Shown here piece by piece: positions 18,047 through 26,850 of a stretch of DNA of 64,000 nt. The notes beneath the pieces are model-generated. The model did no database searches, was not told the DNA's origin, and saw only the letters and a program-made list of their open reading frames with translations. The stretch comes from Paenibacillaceae bacterium (lineage in GTDB: Bacteria; Bacillota; Bacilli; Paenibacillales; NBRC-103111). The translations under genes were made by a program, and so were the position numbers. Location: contig JAQSYI010000032.1 in NCBI GenBank assembly GCA_029256185.1, positions 19,423 through 83,422 of the forward strand, written 5' to 3'. Positions within the stretch are counted from its first letter, which is position 1. Every line of letters begins with the position of its first letter.

Positions 18047-18585
18047 TCCCCCTTGACCAGCCTGATGTTAAGAGCCATGTAGCGTTTTACCAACCTGATC
18101 CAGAAGCAATCCAGCTTCCACAGGCCAATTCCAAGTAGAACGCCGAGTCCGGTCATGGTGACGGCAACGCAAATCTCCAGCATGAGAATCGGGAACGTGT
18201 CGGGAATGCCGGTTCCGATAATAATCCACACGGAGCTGAACATGAACAGCACTGCAGTCAGCGAAAAGGAGAACAACAGAGCTGTCACGGCGATAAAGGG
18301 ACCTAGTACGAATATCAGATTAAACAATCCCAGAGCAATGAAAGCTATGATTTTGCGCATGCCTGTCTCCACCGGCTTGGGCGGGAAGGACGGGGCGCCG
18401 GGCAGTCCCGGCTGGATGGGCACGGGTATGTACCCCAGCGATTGGATGATCTCCAGCTCGCTTTTGCCGCTCTGCTCCGCTTGACGGAATAAATCTTCAT
18501 AGACGTGGACAATGTTTTGCTGCTCCTCGTAAGGCAGCCCCCGGAGACGGTCCCGAAGCTGCAGGAAAAAGTCCGCCTTGGACAT
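18043..18585 (-). CDS. DUF1700 (HAAS-type) membrane protein
   Basis: About 180 residues. The N-terminal 50 residues (MSKADFFLQLRDRLRGLP... VYEDLFRQAEQSG) match the helical DUF1700/HAAS module, then a proline-rich linker (PVPIQPGLPGAPSFPPKP) and four hydrophobic segments. Such proteins are usually encoded between a PadR regulator and a DUF4097 protein; here the DUF4097 partner follows with a 4-base overlap but no padR is visible upstream. The frame is open to 18909, but GAAGAGGGG immediately before 18591 fits the ATG at 18585 best, and the homologous region begins there. Upstream (18586-18814) there is no gene; two similar ATATGACNGGT words lie in it, an operator candidate. Confidence 0.8.
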   Translation of the reverse strand: MSKADFFLQLRDRLRGLPYEEQQNIVHVYEDLFRQAEQSGKSELEIIQSLGYIPVPIQPGLPGAPSFPPKPVETGMRKIIAFIALGLFNLIFVLGPFIAVTALLFSFSLTAVLFMFSSVWIIIGTGIPDTFPILMLEICVAVTMTGLGVLLGIGLWKLDCFWIRLVKRYMALNIRLVKGD

Positions 18586-18814
18586 AGTCATCCCCTCTTC
18601 TTCAAGCGAATCCCCGCTTGTTATGTGGTGAATCGGCTGATATCGCCAGTTGCCAACAGTGACGGCTACACTCAAAAGTATATAGCAGGCCGGTGCTTCC
18701 CTCCAGTAACTGCAGTCATGTGACCTGTCATATCTTATATGATGCTGCCCTGCACCGGTCATATGAAAACGCGTATACTCACCCGCATATCCATGTAACC
18801 GGAGAGTCGAATAT

Positions 18815-20269
18815 TCAACGGAAGCGGGGGCCCTCAATTCCGTCCTCCAGGATACCGCTATTGCCTCCCGGCGCCGGATCAGACCCGGCAGACCGGCCAC
18901 CCACTGCAACCAAGGCGGGCTGGGGCTGATAACGGTCTTTGGACAGCAGCTCTTTGGACAGGATGGTGCCGTTTTCCTTCTTGGTGCGGTAGGTTTCCAC
19001 TACGTAGCCCGGCTTGCCTTTCTGAAGGGTTTCCCGTTGGCCCGGCTTAAGCTTCGGGTTCACTACGGTTTTCACCGGAGCTGCCAGCTCCTCAATAGTG
19101 ACCGATTCAATTTGGAACGTAATACCAGGGGAGAGCCTGCCGAAGAGCTTGACGGTCAGCTTGTCTTTTGCCGTCTCCGTGCGGATCAGAATATATGCAT
19201 CGGTATTGTTGCGGAATCTGAAGTTGATGTATCCTTCCGAGAAGGTGGCATCCTGCCCCAGCGGCACATAGCTTACCGGCAAGGAATGGTTGCGGCGCTC
19301 CACAATCTCCAGTCCGGCCCGCAGCACGGCATTATAAAGCGTGGTGGAGACCTGGCAGATGCCTCCGCCTATGCCGGGCACCAGCTTGCCGTTATAGATT
19401 ACGGGCGCTTCGCGGAAGCCGAAGCGTGTCTCCGTTTCTTTGACTACAGGAGCATAGTCAAATACCTCGCCTGGAGCAAGCAGCCTGTCTTGGACCATTC
19501 TTGCGGCGGAGGCGATATTATGGAACCGTCCTTCGCTTCCCGGCAGGATCGGGGTGGAAAATTCGCTGATTTTCCGTTCGATTCCCTCAGCAGCCAGCTG
19601 CTCTGTCGTGACCGGGGAACGCACCTCCTGAAGAGGCAGGGCAATCTTGACCGCTTCGGGCGGAGAGTCTGACTCCCCGGCCACTCGGATCCACACCGCG
19701 CGCCAATCCGCTTGCACCAGGCGGCGCAGCAATTCCGGTTCATCCACCCGATAGACGGCGACATCAGGAATGATTTCGATCTGATCTTGCTCCGAAAACC
19801 TCCGCTTGGCGGTAATGGGCTGTCTGGCGGCAAGCTCTGCCCAGGTCTGTCCGGCAAAAGCGGCAAAGGCGGCCTCATCATAAGTAACGGCGAGAGGCAT
19901 CTCGGAATGGGCAAGCTGAAAGCGGTATATGGCGCGTCGGTAGGGGCTGCCTTCGCTTAGCAGCCGCAGCGCCTTGGCCGGACCGGAGGCATCCCAATGG
20001 AGTCCTGCGCTGCCGAAGGTACCGGTTTGGTCCGCCCCGGGCTTGTCCGATTCATAATGGATGGGAATATCAGCGGCCAGCCGCAGCTTCTCCTCCAGAA
20101 GCTGCTGTGCCTGCCCATACGTTAGCCCCCCTGCTGCAATTCCGCCGAAGGAAACACCGTTCGGTACCGTTTGCTGCAGGCCGTACACCCGTATGCTCCA
20201 AGCAGCCGCGGCTGCAAAAATGGCTAAAGCCGTCATGAGCCAGAGGTTCATTTTGGGCCGGTTGAACAC
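18815..20269 (-). CDS. VanW-family protein with G5 domain
   Basis: About 484 residues: one N-terminal membrane segment (WLMTALAIFAAAAAWSI), a peptidoglycan-binding-like region (about 35-250), the VanW domain (about 250-390, with FSTPILPGSEGRFHNI, GEVFDYAPVVKETETRFGF and the conserved PGIGGGICQVSTTLYNAVLRAG), and a C-terminal G5 domain (about 400-470, VVNPKLKPGQRETLQKGKPG, YRTKKENG). This architecture is common in spore-formers and points to an envelope or cell-wall role. Its enzymatic activity, if any, is unknown. GTG at 20269 is chosen because AGGAGG is correctly spaced for it and too close for the upstream GTG at 20278. Confidence 0.88.
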   Translation of the reverse strand: MFNRPKMNLWLMTALAIFAAAAAWSIRVYGLQQTVPNGVSFGGIAAGGLTYGQAQQLLEEKLRLAADIPIHYESDKPGADQTGTFGSAGLHWDASGPAKALRLLSEGSPYRRAIYRFQLAHSEMPLAVTYDEAAFAAFAGQTWAELAARQPITAKRRFSEQDQIEIIPDVAVYRVDEPELLRRLVQADWRAVWIRVAGESDSPPEAVKIALPLQEVRSPVTTEQLAAEGIERKISEFSTPILPGSEGRFHNIASAARMVQDRLLAPGEVFDYAPVVKETETRFGFREAPVIYNGKLVPGIGGGICQVSTTLYNAVLRAGLEIVERRNHSLPVSYVPLGQDATFSEGYINFRFRNNTDAYILIRTETAKDKLTVKLFGRLSPGITFQIESVTIEELAAPVKTVVNPKLKPGQRETLQKGKPGYVVETYRTKKENGTILSKELLSKDRYQPQPALVAVGGRSAGSDPAPGGNSGILEDGIEGPRFR

Positions 20270-20456
20270 ATTGTCCACCTCCTGTTAGAAGTATATGAGC
20301 CCGTCTGCTCCAATAGATCAAATTCGCAGGCAAAATATGGCGCAATGGTGGCAGTCTGCGGAAATTCCGGGAAATTCGGGTCCGGGACAAAGGAATTTAA
20401 GCTTTTGTGTCGAAGTTTAATGAGCTACGCTTATTTTCGTGAATTCAACCGTCGTT

Positions 20457-20484
20457 TTGCTGTCGATGCATGCTGCCCTACAAT
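20457..20484 (+). promoter_or_regulatory. Candidate ftsEX promoter
   Basis: TTGCTG at 20457, a 16-base spacer and TACAAT at 20479, about 20 bases before the GTG start. It would give a very short leader. The gap 20270-20456 shows no other clear signal. Confidence 0.45.
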
Positions 20485-20504
20485 ACCAGAGTGGATGTGA
20501 TACT

Positions 20505-21191
20505 GTGATCGAAATGCAAGACGTGTGGAAAACCTACCAGGACGGTACACACGCCATTAGAGGAATCAACTTGAAGGTGGATCGCAACGAATTCGTCTAT
20601 GTAGTCGGGCCTTCCGGCGCAGGGAAATCGACCTTTATGAAAATGATATATCGCGAGGAAAAGCCCACTAAAGGACAAATTTTCGTCAACGGCTTCAATC
20701 TGGCCAAGCTCAAGCCCCGGAAAATTCCGTTCCTGCGCCGTAATATCGGCGTGATCTTCCAGGACTTCCGGCTTCTCCCCAATATGACCGTCTCCGAAAA
20801 TATTGCCTTCGCCATGGAAGTTATTGAAGCGCCCAAGAAAGTAATCAAGAAGCGCACCCTGGAGGTGCTTGAACTGGTCAAGCTGCGCGAGAAGGCGGAT
20901 TCGCTGCCTACCCAGCTGTCCGGAGGCGAGCAGCAGCGTGTGGCGATCGCCCGTGCCATTGTCAACAACCCGTCGGTTATTATCGCCGACGAGCCTACGG
21001 GCAATCTTGATCCGGATACCTCCTGGGAGATTATGAGACTCATGGAGGAAATCAATTACCGGGGCACCACCATCATCATGGCTACGCACAACAAGGAGAT
21101 TGTCAACTCCATCCGCAAGCGGGTGATCGCGATTGAGAAAGGACTGATCTCGCGGGATCAGGCTAGGGGGGATTACGGCTATGAAGATTAG
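20505..21191 (+). CDS. ftsE: Cell-division ABC ATPase FtsE
   Basis: ATP-binding half of the FtsEX complex, which works as a mechanical switch for a peptidoglycan hydrolase rather than as a transporter. Walker A is GPSGAGKST (about residues 36-44), the Q-loop is VIFQDFRLLPN, the signature is LSGGEQQRVAIARA, and Walker B is VIIADEPTGNLD, with the H-loop in MATHN. About 228 residues. GTG at 20505 (VIEMQDVWKTY) is the family start; the open frame further upstream is ignored. ftsX overlaps its end by 11 bases, as usual, and an M23 hydrolase follows. Confidence 0.96.
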   Translation: MIEMQDVWKTYQDGTHAIRGINLKVDRNEFVYVVGPSGAGKSTFMKMIYREEKPTKGQIFVNGFNLAKLKPRKIPFLRRNIGVIFQDFRLLPNMTVSENIAFAMEVIEAPKKVIKKRTLEVLELVKLREKADSLPTQLSGGEQQRVAIARAIVNNPSVIIADEPTGNLDPDTSWEIMRLMEEINYRGTTIIMATHNKEIVNSIRKRVIAIEKGLISRDQARGDYGYED

Positions 21192-22098
21192 CACATTCGG
21201 CCGTCATATCCGCGAGGGCGGGCGCAGTCTGGTCCGCAACGGCTGGATGACCTTCGCCTCCATCAGCGCCATTTCCATTTCCCTGTTTATTCTGGGGGTC
21301 TTTCTGCTGCTTGCCGTCAACGTCAACCACTTGTCCCAGCAGATAGAGAACAAGGTAGAAATCAAGGTATTCCTTGATGTGAACATTTCCCAGGAGGGTA
21401 TCGCCGGCCTGCGCACGGATATCGAGGCCATCGAGGGCGTCCGCAGCGTGGTCTTCGTATCCAAGGAAGAGGGCATGGAGCTTATGCGCGAGCGGATGGG
21501 CGAGACGGGCAAGGACTACCTGGAGGGAATGGACGGGGAGAACAACCCGCTTAACGATGCCTTCACCGTTACGGCTCTGGAGCCGCGGGACGTGGAGCGC
21601 ATCTCCGGACAGATCTCATCGCTCAATGACAACAAGACGCCGAAGCCCATTGTCAAGGTGGATTACGGCAAGGGAACCGTTGACAACTTATTCAAGGTAA
21701 CCAACGTGATCCGCAATGTGGGGCTGGTTCTGGTAGCTTGCCTGGCCCTCACCGCCATGTTCCTGATCTCCAACACCATCAAGCTGACCATCATGGCCCG
21801 CAACCGGGAAATCAAGATCATGAAGCTGGTAGGCGCCACCAACGGCTTTATTCGTTGGCCCTTCTTTATTGAGGGGGCGCTGCTGGGATTGATCGGTTCC
21901 GCTATCCCTTCCGGCATCCTGGCCTACGGGTATTGGGAGCTGGTAAGCTCCACCCGCTCGGGGCTTGATACGTTTGCCTTGGAATTGAAGGAGTTCGATC
22001 AGGTTTATCTGCAGATGTTCGCCATCCTGCTGGGTATCGGCGTGGGTATCGGCATTTGGGGAAGCCTGCTGTCCGTACGCAAATATTTGCGCGCCTAA
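21181..22098 (+). CDS. ftsX: Cell-division membrane protein FtsX
   Basis: 305 residues, type-VII ABC permease with four membrane segments: about 22-48 and three in the C-terminal half (about 178-202, 225-250, 275-300). The large extracellular loop between the first and second segments (about 50-175) binds the regulated hydrolase. Motifs FTVTALEPRDVE and MKLVGATNGFIRWPFFIEG are typical. In B. subtilis FtsEX activates the CwlO endopeptidase during elongation. The downstream coiled-coil M23 protein is the likely partner here. Start overlaps ftsE. Confidence 0.95.
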   Translation: MKISTFGRHIREGGRSLVRNGWMTFASISAISISLFILGVFLLLAVNVNHLSQQIENKVEIKVFLDVNISQEGIAGLRTDIEAIEGVRSVVFVSKEEGMELMRERMGETGKDYLEGMDGENNPLNDAFTVTALEPRDVERISGQISSLNDNKTPKPIVKVDYGKGTVDNLFKVTNVIRNVGLVLVACLALTAMFLISNTIKLTIMARNREIKIMKLVGATNGFIRWPFFIEGALLGLIGSAIPSGILAYGYWELVSSTRSGLDTFALELKEFDQVYLQMFAILLGIGVGIGIWGSLLSVRKYLRA

Positions 22099-22254
22099 GA
22101 AGCTGTCCGGCATGCCGGCAGATTGCCGGAAAAGCTAGGGTCCGCGTGTTGCTCAAATAGACATGGAACCATGGATGAATTGTTCGATTTCTGGGTAAAC
22201 GCACGGCGGCAAAAGGACGCCGCCAGGCGCTTATCCCTCGGGAGGAACCAATCA

Positions 22255-23472
22255 GTGAAAAAAGGGATCGCAGCACCATTCCTCGCGGTGTTGACTGTAG
22301 CCAGTCTCGTGTTTGTGCCCGTCATCGGACATGCGGGCGTCCAGCAGGATCTGCAGAAGCAGATTGACCGGATTACCGAGCAAGAGGCAGCCAACCAGAA
22401 GAGAATTCAGGAAGCCGAGAAGCAGCAAACGGTATTGAAGGGTCAGATTGAGCAGCAGAAGAAGGACTACTCCCAGATTCAGCAAGAAATTGCAGAGCAG
22501 GGCAAGGTATTGTCCGGTCTTCAGGCCCAAATCACAACTGTGAAACTGGACCTGATGGAGAAGGGCCAGGAGAAGGCGGAAGCGGAGGAACGGGTAACCA
22601 GCCGGGACAAGCTGCTTAAATCCAGAGTGCAGCTGATGTATATGAATGGTTCCGTGTCTTATTTGGAAGTACTGATGAGCGCAACCAGCTTCAGCGATTT
22701 TCTGGAACGGTTCCAGAACCTGAAGACCATTGTCCATAAGGATGAGGAGATTCTGGAGGCCAACAAGGCGGATAAAGAGGCTATCACCCTGAAGGAGGCC
22801 GAAATCGCCCAGAATCTGTCCCAATTGGAGGGGCTCTACAATCAGCAGACGGCTGTTGTCATGACCCTGCAGAAGCAGGAGAAGCAGCGCGAGGTGGCCA
22901 TTGCCAGCCTCACCCGCCAGGAGCAGGAGCAGGAGTCCATCAGTGAGGAGGCCGAAGCGGCCGTCGAGAAGCTGGTCAAGGACAAGCAGACTCTGCGCAA
23001 TAAGCTGCTGGAAGAGCAGCGCAAGGAAGCGGCGAAGAAAACCGGAAAGCCGGCCCAGACGAAGCCCCCCTATTCCGGCGGCAAGCTGCAGTGGCCTCTC
23101 TCCACAGGGGGGACCATCAGCTCGGAATTCGGATACCGCACCGATCCCATCAAGAAAGTCAACAAGCTCCACAAAGGAATCGATATCGCCGCCCCCAAAG
23201 GAACACCGGTTTTATCCGCCGATGAAGGCACGGTTATTCTTGCCAGTTGGGTATCCGGATACGGCAATACGGTGGTTGTGGACCATGACAACGGACTTGT
23301 TACCTGGTACGGCCACATGTCGGTTATCAGCGTGAAGGAAGGCGCGGCCGTCAAGCGCGGCGGAAAAATAGGAGAGGTTGGCTCTACTGGGGACTCCACG
23401 GGCAATCACCTTCATTTTGAGGTTCGCGCCAATGATGTTCCCGCGAATCCGCGTTCTTATCTGGGGCAGTAA
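22255..23472 (+). CDS. EnvC-like coiled-coil M23 peptidase
   Basis: About 405 residues: a signal peptide (MKKGIAAPFLAVLTVASLVF... HAG), a long coiled coil (about 30-270, rich in Q, K and E, with the PcsB/EnvC-like segment LKSRVQLMYMNGSVSYLEVLM) and a C-terminal LytM/M23 domain (about 290-405). The metal-site motifs of M23 are seen: HKGIDIA (H and D), and HLHFE at the end preceded by VDHDNGLVTWYGHM. Thus it is probably catalytically active, unlike E. coli EnvC. It follows ftsX, so FtsEX is expected to control it through the coiled coil. The GTG at 22255 follows GGGAGGAA; the longer open frame upstream lacks a signal peptide. Confidence 0.92.
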   Translation: MKKGIAAPFLAVLTVASLVFVPVIGHAGVQQDLQKQIDRITEQEAANQKRIQEAEKQQTVLKGQIEQQKKDYSQIQQEIAEQGKVLSGLQAQITTVKLDLMEKGQEKAEAEERVTSRDKLLKSRVQLMYMNGSVSYLEVLMSATSFSDFLERFQNLKTIVHKDEEILEANKADKEAITLKEAEIAQNLSQLEGLYNQQTAVVMTLQKQEKQREVAIASLTRQEQEQESISEEAEAAVEKLVKDKQTLRNKLLEEQRKEAAKKTGKPAQTKPPYSGGKLQWPLSTGGTISSEFGYRTDPIKKVNKLHKGIDIAAPKGTPVLSADEGTVILASWVSGYGNTVVVDHDNGLVTWYGHMSVISVKEGAAVKRGGKIGEVGSTGDSTGNHLHFEVRANDVPANPRSYLGQ

Positions 23473-23506
23473 TATTAATAAACCCGGAGGGCTTGTCATA
23501 TACTAG

Positions 23507-23664
23507 GGCGTGTCTGAAAATTCCGGGTGGAGCAGATTTATCCGAATTTTCGTTTCTGGCAAGGCACTTTTGTGCAGGCGTACCGGGGTACGTCAAGCAA
23601 AAGTAACGCAGCCAGGGGCGAAAAGGCGGGGAAAGATGCCCTCAAGCGGGTTTTCAGACACGCC
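23507..23664. mobile_element. MITE-like foldback element, 158 bp
   Basis: The ends are perfect 14-base inverted repeats: GGCGTGTCTGAAAA at 23507-23520 and its complement at 23651-23664. Inner parts also pair: TTTTCGTTTCTGG against CCAGGGGCGAAAA (10 of 13), and ACTTTTG against CAAAAGT around GTAC-CGG-GGTAC. The whole element can fold on itself and has no coding capacity. It sits in the gap between the M23 gene and ctpB. A TA on each side, one base outside the repeats, could be a two-base target duplication. The transposase family that would move it cannot be named. Confidence 0.7.
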
Positions 23665-23705
23665 TTAACCAGAGTAAGGCAGCAGAGCTAGAAGGTGGTG
23701 TTTGC

Positions 23706-25160
23706 ATGGTGTTCCGGGGACGCACGGTTCTCACGTTCCTGTTGCTGGGCATGTTCGCCAGCAGTATCCTGACATTGACAATAGTAGAGCCCGGCGGAGG
23801 ATTGGCCGAGCGCAAATCAACGGCTGCGGCGGCTGTGAAGCCTGCTCCGGCAGGCGGCTTGTCCGCCGAAGACCTAAATAAGCTGTCTACCACCTATGAA
23901 TTGATCCAGTCCAAATATCTGGACGAGGTGGATCACGACAAGCTGATGAACGGAGCGATTCACGGCATGGTCGGTGCGCTGGAGGACCCGTTCACCAGTT
24001 ATATGGATTCCCAAGAAGCCAAGCAGTTCGAGGATACCATCAATTCCTCCTTCCAGGGAATCGGCGCCGAGGTATCATTAGAGAGCGGAAGAGTGACCAT
24101 CGTCTCTCCCATCAAGGGCTCACCTGCCGAGAAATCAGGGCTGCGCGCCAATGATGTCATTCTTACGGTGAACGGAGAGACGCTGGACAGCCTCACTCTG
24201 ACCCAGGCTGTGATGAAGATTCGCGGGCCCAAGGGCTCCCAGGCCAAGCTGGGCATTCTGAGAGGAACCGCCAGTGAAGCGATTGAGGTTATCGTAGTCC
24301 GTGATGATATTCCGGTAGAGACGGTTTTCGGCGAGATGGTGACCGATGCCATCGGCAAGATTGAAATCCGCCAGTTCTCCACCAATACAGCCGTCCGGTT
24401 CAAGGAGGAGCTGGATCATCTGAACGGCAAGGGCATGAAGTCGCTCATCATCGATGTCCGGAACAACCCGGGCGGACTGCTGCCGGTGGTGGTGGAGATC
24501 GCCGAGAACTTTACCCCCAAAGGCAAGACGGTCCTGCAGATTGAGGACCGCAACGGCAGGCGGGCTCCTACTCTGTCGGAGGCCAAGAAGGCACCCCAGC
24601 AGCTGCCGGTAGCTGTGCTGATCAACAAAGGCAGCGCCAGCGCTTCGGAGATACTGGCCGGCCTGTTCAAGGATACGGGCACCGGCAAGCTGGTAGGCGA
24701 GACCACCTTCGGCAAGGGAACGGTTCAGGTTACCTTTGAGGAAGAGATGGGAGACGGGAGCAATATCAAGATGACCACTTACAAGTGGCTCACTCCCAAT
24801 GGCACTTGGATTCATAAGAAAGGGATTGAACCGGATGTAGCGGTTGAGCAGCCGGCATTCTATCAGGTAATGCCCTTTAGCAAGAAGTTGACCCTCCAAC
24901 CGGATATGAACAATGATGATGTAAAGAGTCTTCAGGTGATGCTGGAGGGATTGGGATATGATCCCGGGCGCACGGACGGCTACTTTGGAACCCAGACTGC
25001 CGAAGCGCTGAAAGCTTACCAGAAAGGCGGCAATTTCGCTCAAACAGCGGAAGCGGATGTAGCGCTCCAGGAGAAACTGGAGGCAGATGTGGTGGCCCGG
25101 ATGAAGGATCCCAAGAATGACGGCCAGTTGAACGAAGCCATCAAACTGCTCTCCCGATAG
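23706..25160 (+). CDS. ctpB: S41 carboxyl-terminal processing protease with PDZ domain
   Basis: 484 residues: N-terminal membrane anchor (LTFLLLGMFASSILTLTIV), a helical region, a PDZ domain (about 110-195, with GIGAEVSLESGR and SGLRANDVILTVNGE), the S41 protease core with nucleophile Ser in NKGSASASEILAG (about residue 312) and general-base Lys in TFGKGTVQ (about 337), and a C-terminal PG_binding_1 domain (VKSLQVMLEGLGYDPGRTDGYFG...). In B. subtilis CtpB cleaves SpoIVFA to activate sigma-K processing during sporulation. Its place beside minJ matches B. subtilis. Start follows GAAGGTGG. Confidence 0.93.
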   Translation: MVFRGRTVLTFLLLGMFASSILTLTIVEPGGGLAERKSTAAAAVKPAPAGGLSAEDLNKLSTTYELIQSKYLDEVDHDKLMNGAIHGMVGALEDPFTSYMDSQEAKQFEDTINSSFQGIGAEVSLESGRVTIVSPIKGSPAEKSGLRANDVILTVNGETLDSLTLTQAVMKIRGPKGSQAKLGILRGTASEAIEVIVVRDDIPVETVFGEMVTDAIGKIEIRQFSTNTAVRFKEELDHLNGKGMKSLIIDVRNNPGGLLPVVVEIAENFTPKGKTVLQIEDRNGRRAPTLSEAKKAPQQLPVAVLINKGSASASEILAGLFKDTGTGKLVGETTFGKGTVQVTFEEEMGDGSNIKMTTYKWLTPNGTWIHKKGIEPDVAVEQPAFYQVMPFSKKLTLQPDMNNDDVKSLQVMLEGLGYDPGRTDGYFGTQTAEALKAYQKGGNFAQTAEADVALQEKLEADVVARMKDPKNDGQLNEAIKLLSR

Positions 25161-25272
25161 TGCTTCCGGATCATCTTCAGGAAGACGGCAGCAGGAAATA
25201 ATTTGTCCGATTAGGTAAACGGAGGCATTCTTCATGCAGATGCAGGAATATCGCCGCGGCTTGTAGAATAAT

Positions 25273-25310
25273 GAGAAGGTTGGGGGAGGACTCCAGTCTT
25301 CTCTTTTTTT
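25273..25310 (+). terminator. Terminator after ctpB
   Basis: GAGAAG and CTTCTC close a stem-loop that contains further pairing, followed by seven T. Confidence 0.8.
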
Positions 25311-25349
25311 AACGAAAATGCCGGATTGGGGCATCTTCATTCGGGGGCT

Positions 25350-25400
25350 CCCCCAAAAGTACCCGGATTTTGCTTCGAAGCATCCCGTCACTTTTGGGGG
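25350..25400. repeat. 51-base nested foldback before minJ
   Basis: CCCCCAAAAGT (25350-25360) and ACTTTTGGGGG (25390-25400) are a perfect 11-base inverted repeat. Between them lies the 12-base palindrome TGCTTCGAAGCA (25371-25382). It is followed by ATTGTTTTTG. It may be a second terminator, an attenuator in the minJ leader, or a small foldback element. Confidence 0.6.
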
Positions 25401-25460
25401 ATTGTTTTTGCTATCGGATAAATGTTCTGACTCTGTTCTTCAAAGGAGCTGTTCTGTTCT

Positions 25461-26753
25461 ATGGATCTTGCCTTGGACATTTTGTCTGCCTGGGGGCAGG
25501 CGGCCTTGCGCTTGCTGCTCCATCCCTTCTATTATTTGGGTATTGTACTGATCCTGTTGCAATACAGGCGGCAAATCCAACTGGAACGGAAGCTGTTTCA
25601 TTCCCGCATTCATCATCTGGCCAGTGAGGCATGGAGGTTGGTGCTGTGGGGACTGGCGGCCGGATCGGGCGTTTCCCTGGTGATGGCCTTCCTCGGTTCG
25701 GCGCTGACGGCAGAGGCTGTGCTCTTGTTATGGGCGGCGGCCGGAATCCTGATGCTGTTTCGGCTAAGATTTCTTTGCATTGCTTACGCGGCAGGGGTAT
25801 TGGGAACGGTTAAGGCTGTACTGGACTGGGTGCCTGCCGGTTCGGACTATGCCGCTGCCGGGTGGCTGTACAGGTGGATGGAGCGTGTGGATGCCCCAGG
25901 ACTGCTTGCATTAGCCGGAGTACTTCATCTGGCCGAAGCGATGCTGATCCGCTATCAGGGGTCCCGGACGGCAAGCCCCTTGTTTCTTGAGAGCAAACGG
26001 GGACGGATCATGGGCGGTTTTCAGATGTACGGTTTTTGGCCGCTGGCCATGTTCTTGATTGTTCCGGCGGCGGGGAGCGGCGGGATCGGGCTGCCCTGGG
26101 AGCCTTTGTTTGGCGCTGGCCTCGTATCCGGCGGCTGGACCGTGTTGGCGGTGCCGGCGGTGCTGGGTTTTACAGAGCAGACCTGGACGGAGCTTCCCCG
26201 GGTGAAAGCCAGACGCAGCTCCGGGCTCTTGATGGTATATGCGGTCGCAGTGGTGGGTTTGGCGCTGGCCGCCCATTGGGTGGCGCCGCTGTTAATTGCG
26301 GCCTCCGTTCTGACCATAATCCTGCATGAGGCTCTGATCTGGATCAGCAACTGGCAGGAAGCCAAGCGGCAGCCCATATACGTTCACGAACCCCAAGGAT
26401 TGAAGATTCTGGCGGTGCTGCCTGGAAGTCCTGCTGCGGCTCTGGGATTGGAGACGGGGGAGATTATCGAAAAGGTCAATGGCATGAGGGTGCGTACCAA
26501 GGAGGAGCTGCATCTCGCGCTTCAGGCCAATCCGGCCTATTGCAAGCTGGAGTTGTTGAATCTGGACGGTCAGACCCGTTTTGCCGGACGGGCTGTCTTT
26601 TCGGGAGACCATCATCAGCTGGGTATTCTGCTCTGCCCCGATGACGATGCTAGGTATGTGGTGGAGCAACGGCGGGGCCGCGGGCTGCTGTCGGCGCTGT
26701 TCCAGAACCTGGGTGGCCTGCCCGGCAAGGCGGGGAGCGGCAAATCTGTATAA
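25461..26753 (+). CDS. minJ: MinJ-like PDZ membrane protein
   Basis: 430 residues with about eight hydrophobic segments in the first 300 residues and a cytoplasmic PDZ domain at the C-terminus (about 305-390: HEPQGLKILAVLPGSPAAALGLETGEIIEKVNGMRV in part). In B. subtilis MinJ (YvjD) links DivIVA to MinD and so positions the Min division inhibitor at poles and septa. The architecture and the position ctpB-minJ-uvrB agree with that assignment; sequence conservation in the membrane part is usually low, so the symbol is from domain order and synteny. The start ATG is 15 bases after AAGGAG, a slightly long spacing. Confidence 0.8.
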   Translation: MDLALDILSAWGQAALRLLLHPFYYLGIVLILLQYRRQIQLERKLFHSRIHHLASEAWRLVLWGLAAGSGVSLVMAFLGSALTAEAVLLLWAAAGILMLFRLRFLCIAYAAGVLGTVKAVLDWVPAGSDYAAAGWLYRWMERVDAPGLLALAGVLHLAEAMLIRYQGSRTASPLFLESKRGRIMGGFQMYGFWPLAMFLIVPAAGSGGIGLPWEPLFGAGLVSGGWTVLAVPAVLGFTEQTWTELPRVKARRSSGLLMVYAVAVVGLALAAHWVAPLLIAASVLTIILHEALIWISNWQEAKRQPIYVHEPQGLKILAVLPGSPAAALGLETGEIIEKVNGMRVRTKEELHLALQANPAYCKLELLNLDGQTRFAGRAVFSGDHHQLGILLCPDDDARYVVEQRRGRGLLSALFQNLGGLPGKAGSGKSV

Positions 26754-26787
26754 CGGCTTCATGCCCTTTTGGCAGCATAAGCACCAA

Positions 26788-26825
26788 TAAAGCCAGCCTA
26801 AGCATCCGCTTAAGACTGGCTTCGT
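26788..26825. terminator. Bidirectional terminator between minJ and motB
   Basis: AAGCCAG(C)CTAAG and CTTAAG(A)CTGGCTT pair around CATCCG. A-rich and T-rich flanks suit both directions between convergent genes. Confidence 0.7.
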
Positions 26826-26850
26826 ATTTGTATTTGCCGGGTGGCGCCCG

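Noticed and set aside
23507..23664. Simple transcription terminator of the M23 gene
   Set aside because: The 14-base terminal repeats 130 bases apart with nested pairing and no T run fit a foldback element better, though it may also affect transcription.
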